Shown: positions 63,993 through 64,000 of the stretch, piece by piece | Position numbering within the stretch: the stretch's first letter is position 1 | Layout of the letters: each line of letters opens with the position of its first letter | Source: an uncultured Lachnospiraceae bacterium | GTDB taxonomy: Bacteria; Bacillota; Clostridia; Lachnospirales; Lachnospiraceae | Direction: 5' to 3' | Assembly: GCA_947178145.1 (NCBI GenBank) | Contig: CAMWXE010000005.1 | Coordinates: forward strand, 36,971 to 100,970 | Length of the DNA stretch: 64,000 nucleotides | Notes under the pieces: model-generated | Told to the model about the DNA's origin: nothing | Databases searched by the model: none | What the model saw: the letters and a program-made list of their open reading frames with translations, nothing else | Translations under genes and position numbers: made by a program

Positions 63993-64000
63993 TGTGATTA

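Noticed and set aside
63907..64000. Possible start of a CRISPR array
   Set aside because: The full 41-bp units are identical, including the segment that would be a spacer, and no cas gene is present.
1..64000. tRNA or rRNA genes, prophage or insertion-sequence transposases
   Set aside because: I looked for T-arm-like GGTTCGAATCC strings, rRNA blocks and transposase or integrase motifs and saw none; only the SRP RNA was found.

Overview
The window looks like a chromosomal segment from a spore-forming, probably motile Lachnospiraceae-type Firmicute (Clostridia), perhaps near Roseburia, Coprococcus or Eubacterium. Supporting signs are spoVG and spoVT, a large Bacillus-type SRP RNA with an Alu domain, a glgC/glgD pair, an elongated PRPP synthetase, Gram-positive primosome genes dnaD and dnaI, a YjfB-type motility protein behind a sigma-D-like promoter, a permuted GH3 beta-glucosidase, a surface pullulanase, and oxygen-sensitive 2-hydroxyacyl-CoA dehydratase chemistry. 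The family assignment is inference; the genus cannot be fixed from the sequence alone.

Layout. 1-4.5 kb: an ANT(6) aminoglycoside nucleotidyltransferase, a hairpin MITE-like element, a permuted GH3 enzyme and an HxlR regulator. 4.7-9.8 kb: a response regulator with a histidine kinase that lacks its ATPase domain, a CPBP protease, a MATE exporter, a CvfB-like S1 protein and YjfB. 10.1-15.6 kb: a CdaR/PucR-type regulator, then a cell-wall and division module (ftsE, ftsX, coiled-coil M23 protein, S41 protease). 15.7-19.4 kb: an AraC/GyrI regulator, a second MATE exporter, and a PNKP-like kinase next to a Thg1-like 3'-5' polymerase, which looks like an RNA 5'-end repair pair. 19.5-24.1 kb: a CooC-like ATPase, two HgdB-type iron-sulfur proteins and an HgdC-type activase. 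This is a candidate ATP-driven low-potential reductase of unknown substrate. The 3' ends of its last three genes carry separate tandem duplications. 24.3-29 kb: a coiled-coil protein, a Cmk-like kinase, a small membrane protein, several inverted-repeat elements and an Agr-like two-component system without agrB or agrD. 29-33.7 kb: Cu/Zn superoxide dismutase, a DUF3887 protein, a heparinase II/III-like protein and galE. 33.7-38.9 kb, minus strand: murC, then dnaD-dnaI-prs behind a cluster of DnaA boxes. 39-47.6 kb: glgC-glgD, spoVG, a DUF6472 protein, pth, mfd and an iron-sulfur aldo/keto reductase. 47.9-49.9 kb: a DUF4391 protein with a BrxD-like (DUF2791) ATPase, the most defence-like pair in the window. 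49.9-64 kb: HAD phosphatase, spoVT, SRP RNA, a DUF3048 lipoprotein, pullulanase, two rRNA methyltransferases, an FAD oxidoreductase, thrH, and an ABC-F ATPase with a consensus promoter and a leader of about 340 nt.

Themes. Several genes serve glucan handling (GH3, glgC/D, galE, pullulanase, a beta-phosphoglucomutase-like HAD protein). Others serve translation and RNA maintenance (pth, RlmI-like, RlmD-like, SRP RNA, PNK/Thg1 pair). ANT(6), ABC-F and the two MATE exporters could contribute to drug tolerance. The strongest candidates for an undescribed system are the CooC-HgdB-HgdB-activase cluster, the PNK-Thg1 pair, and the DUF4391-BrxD pair.
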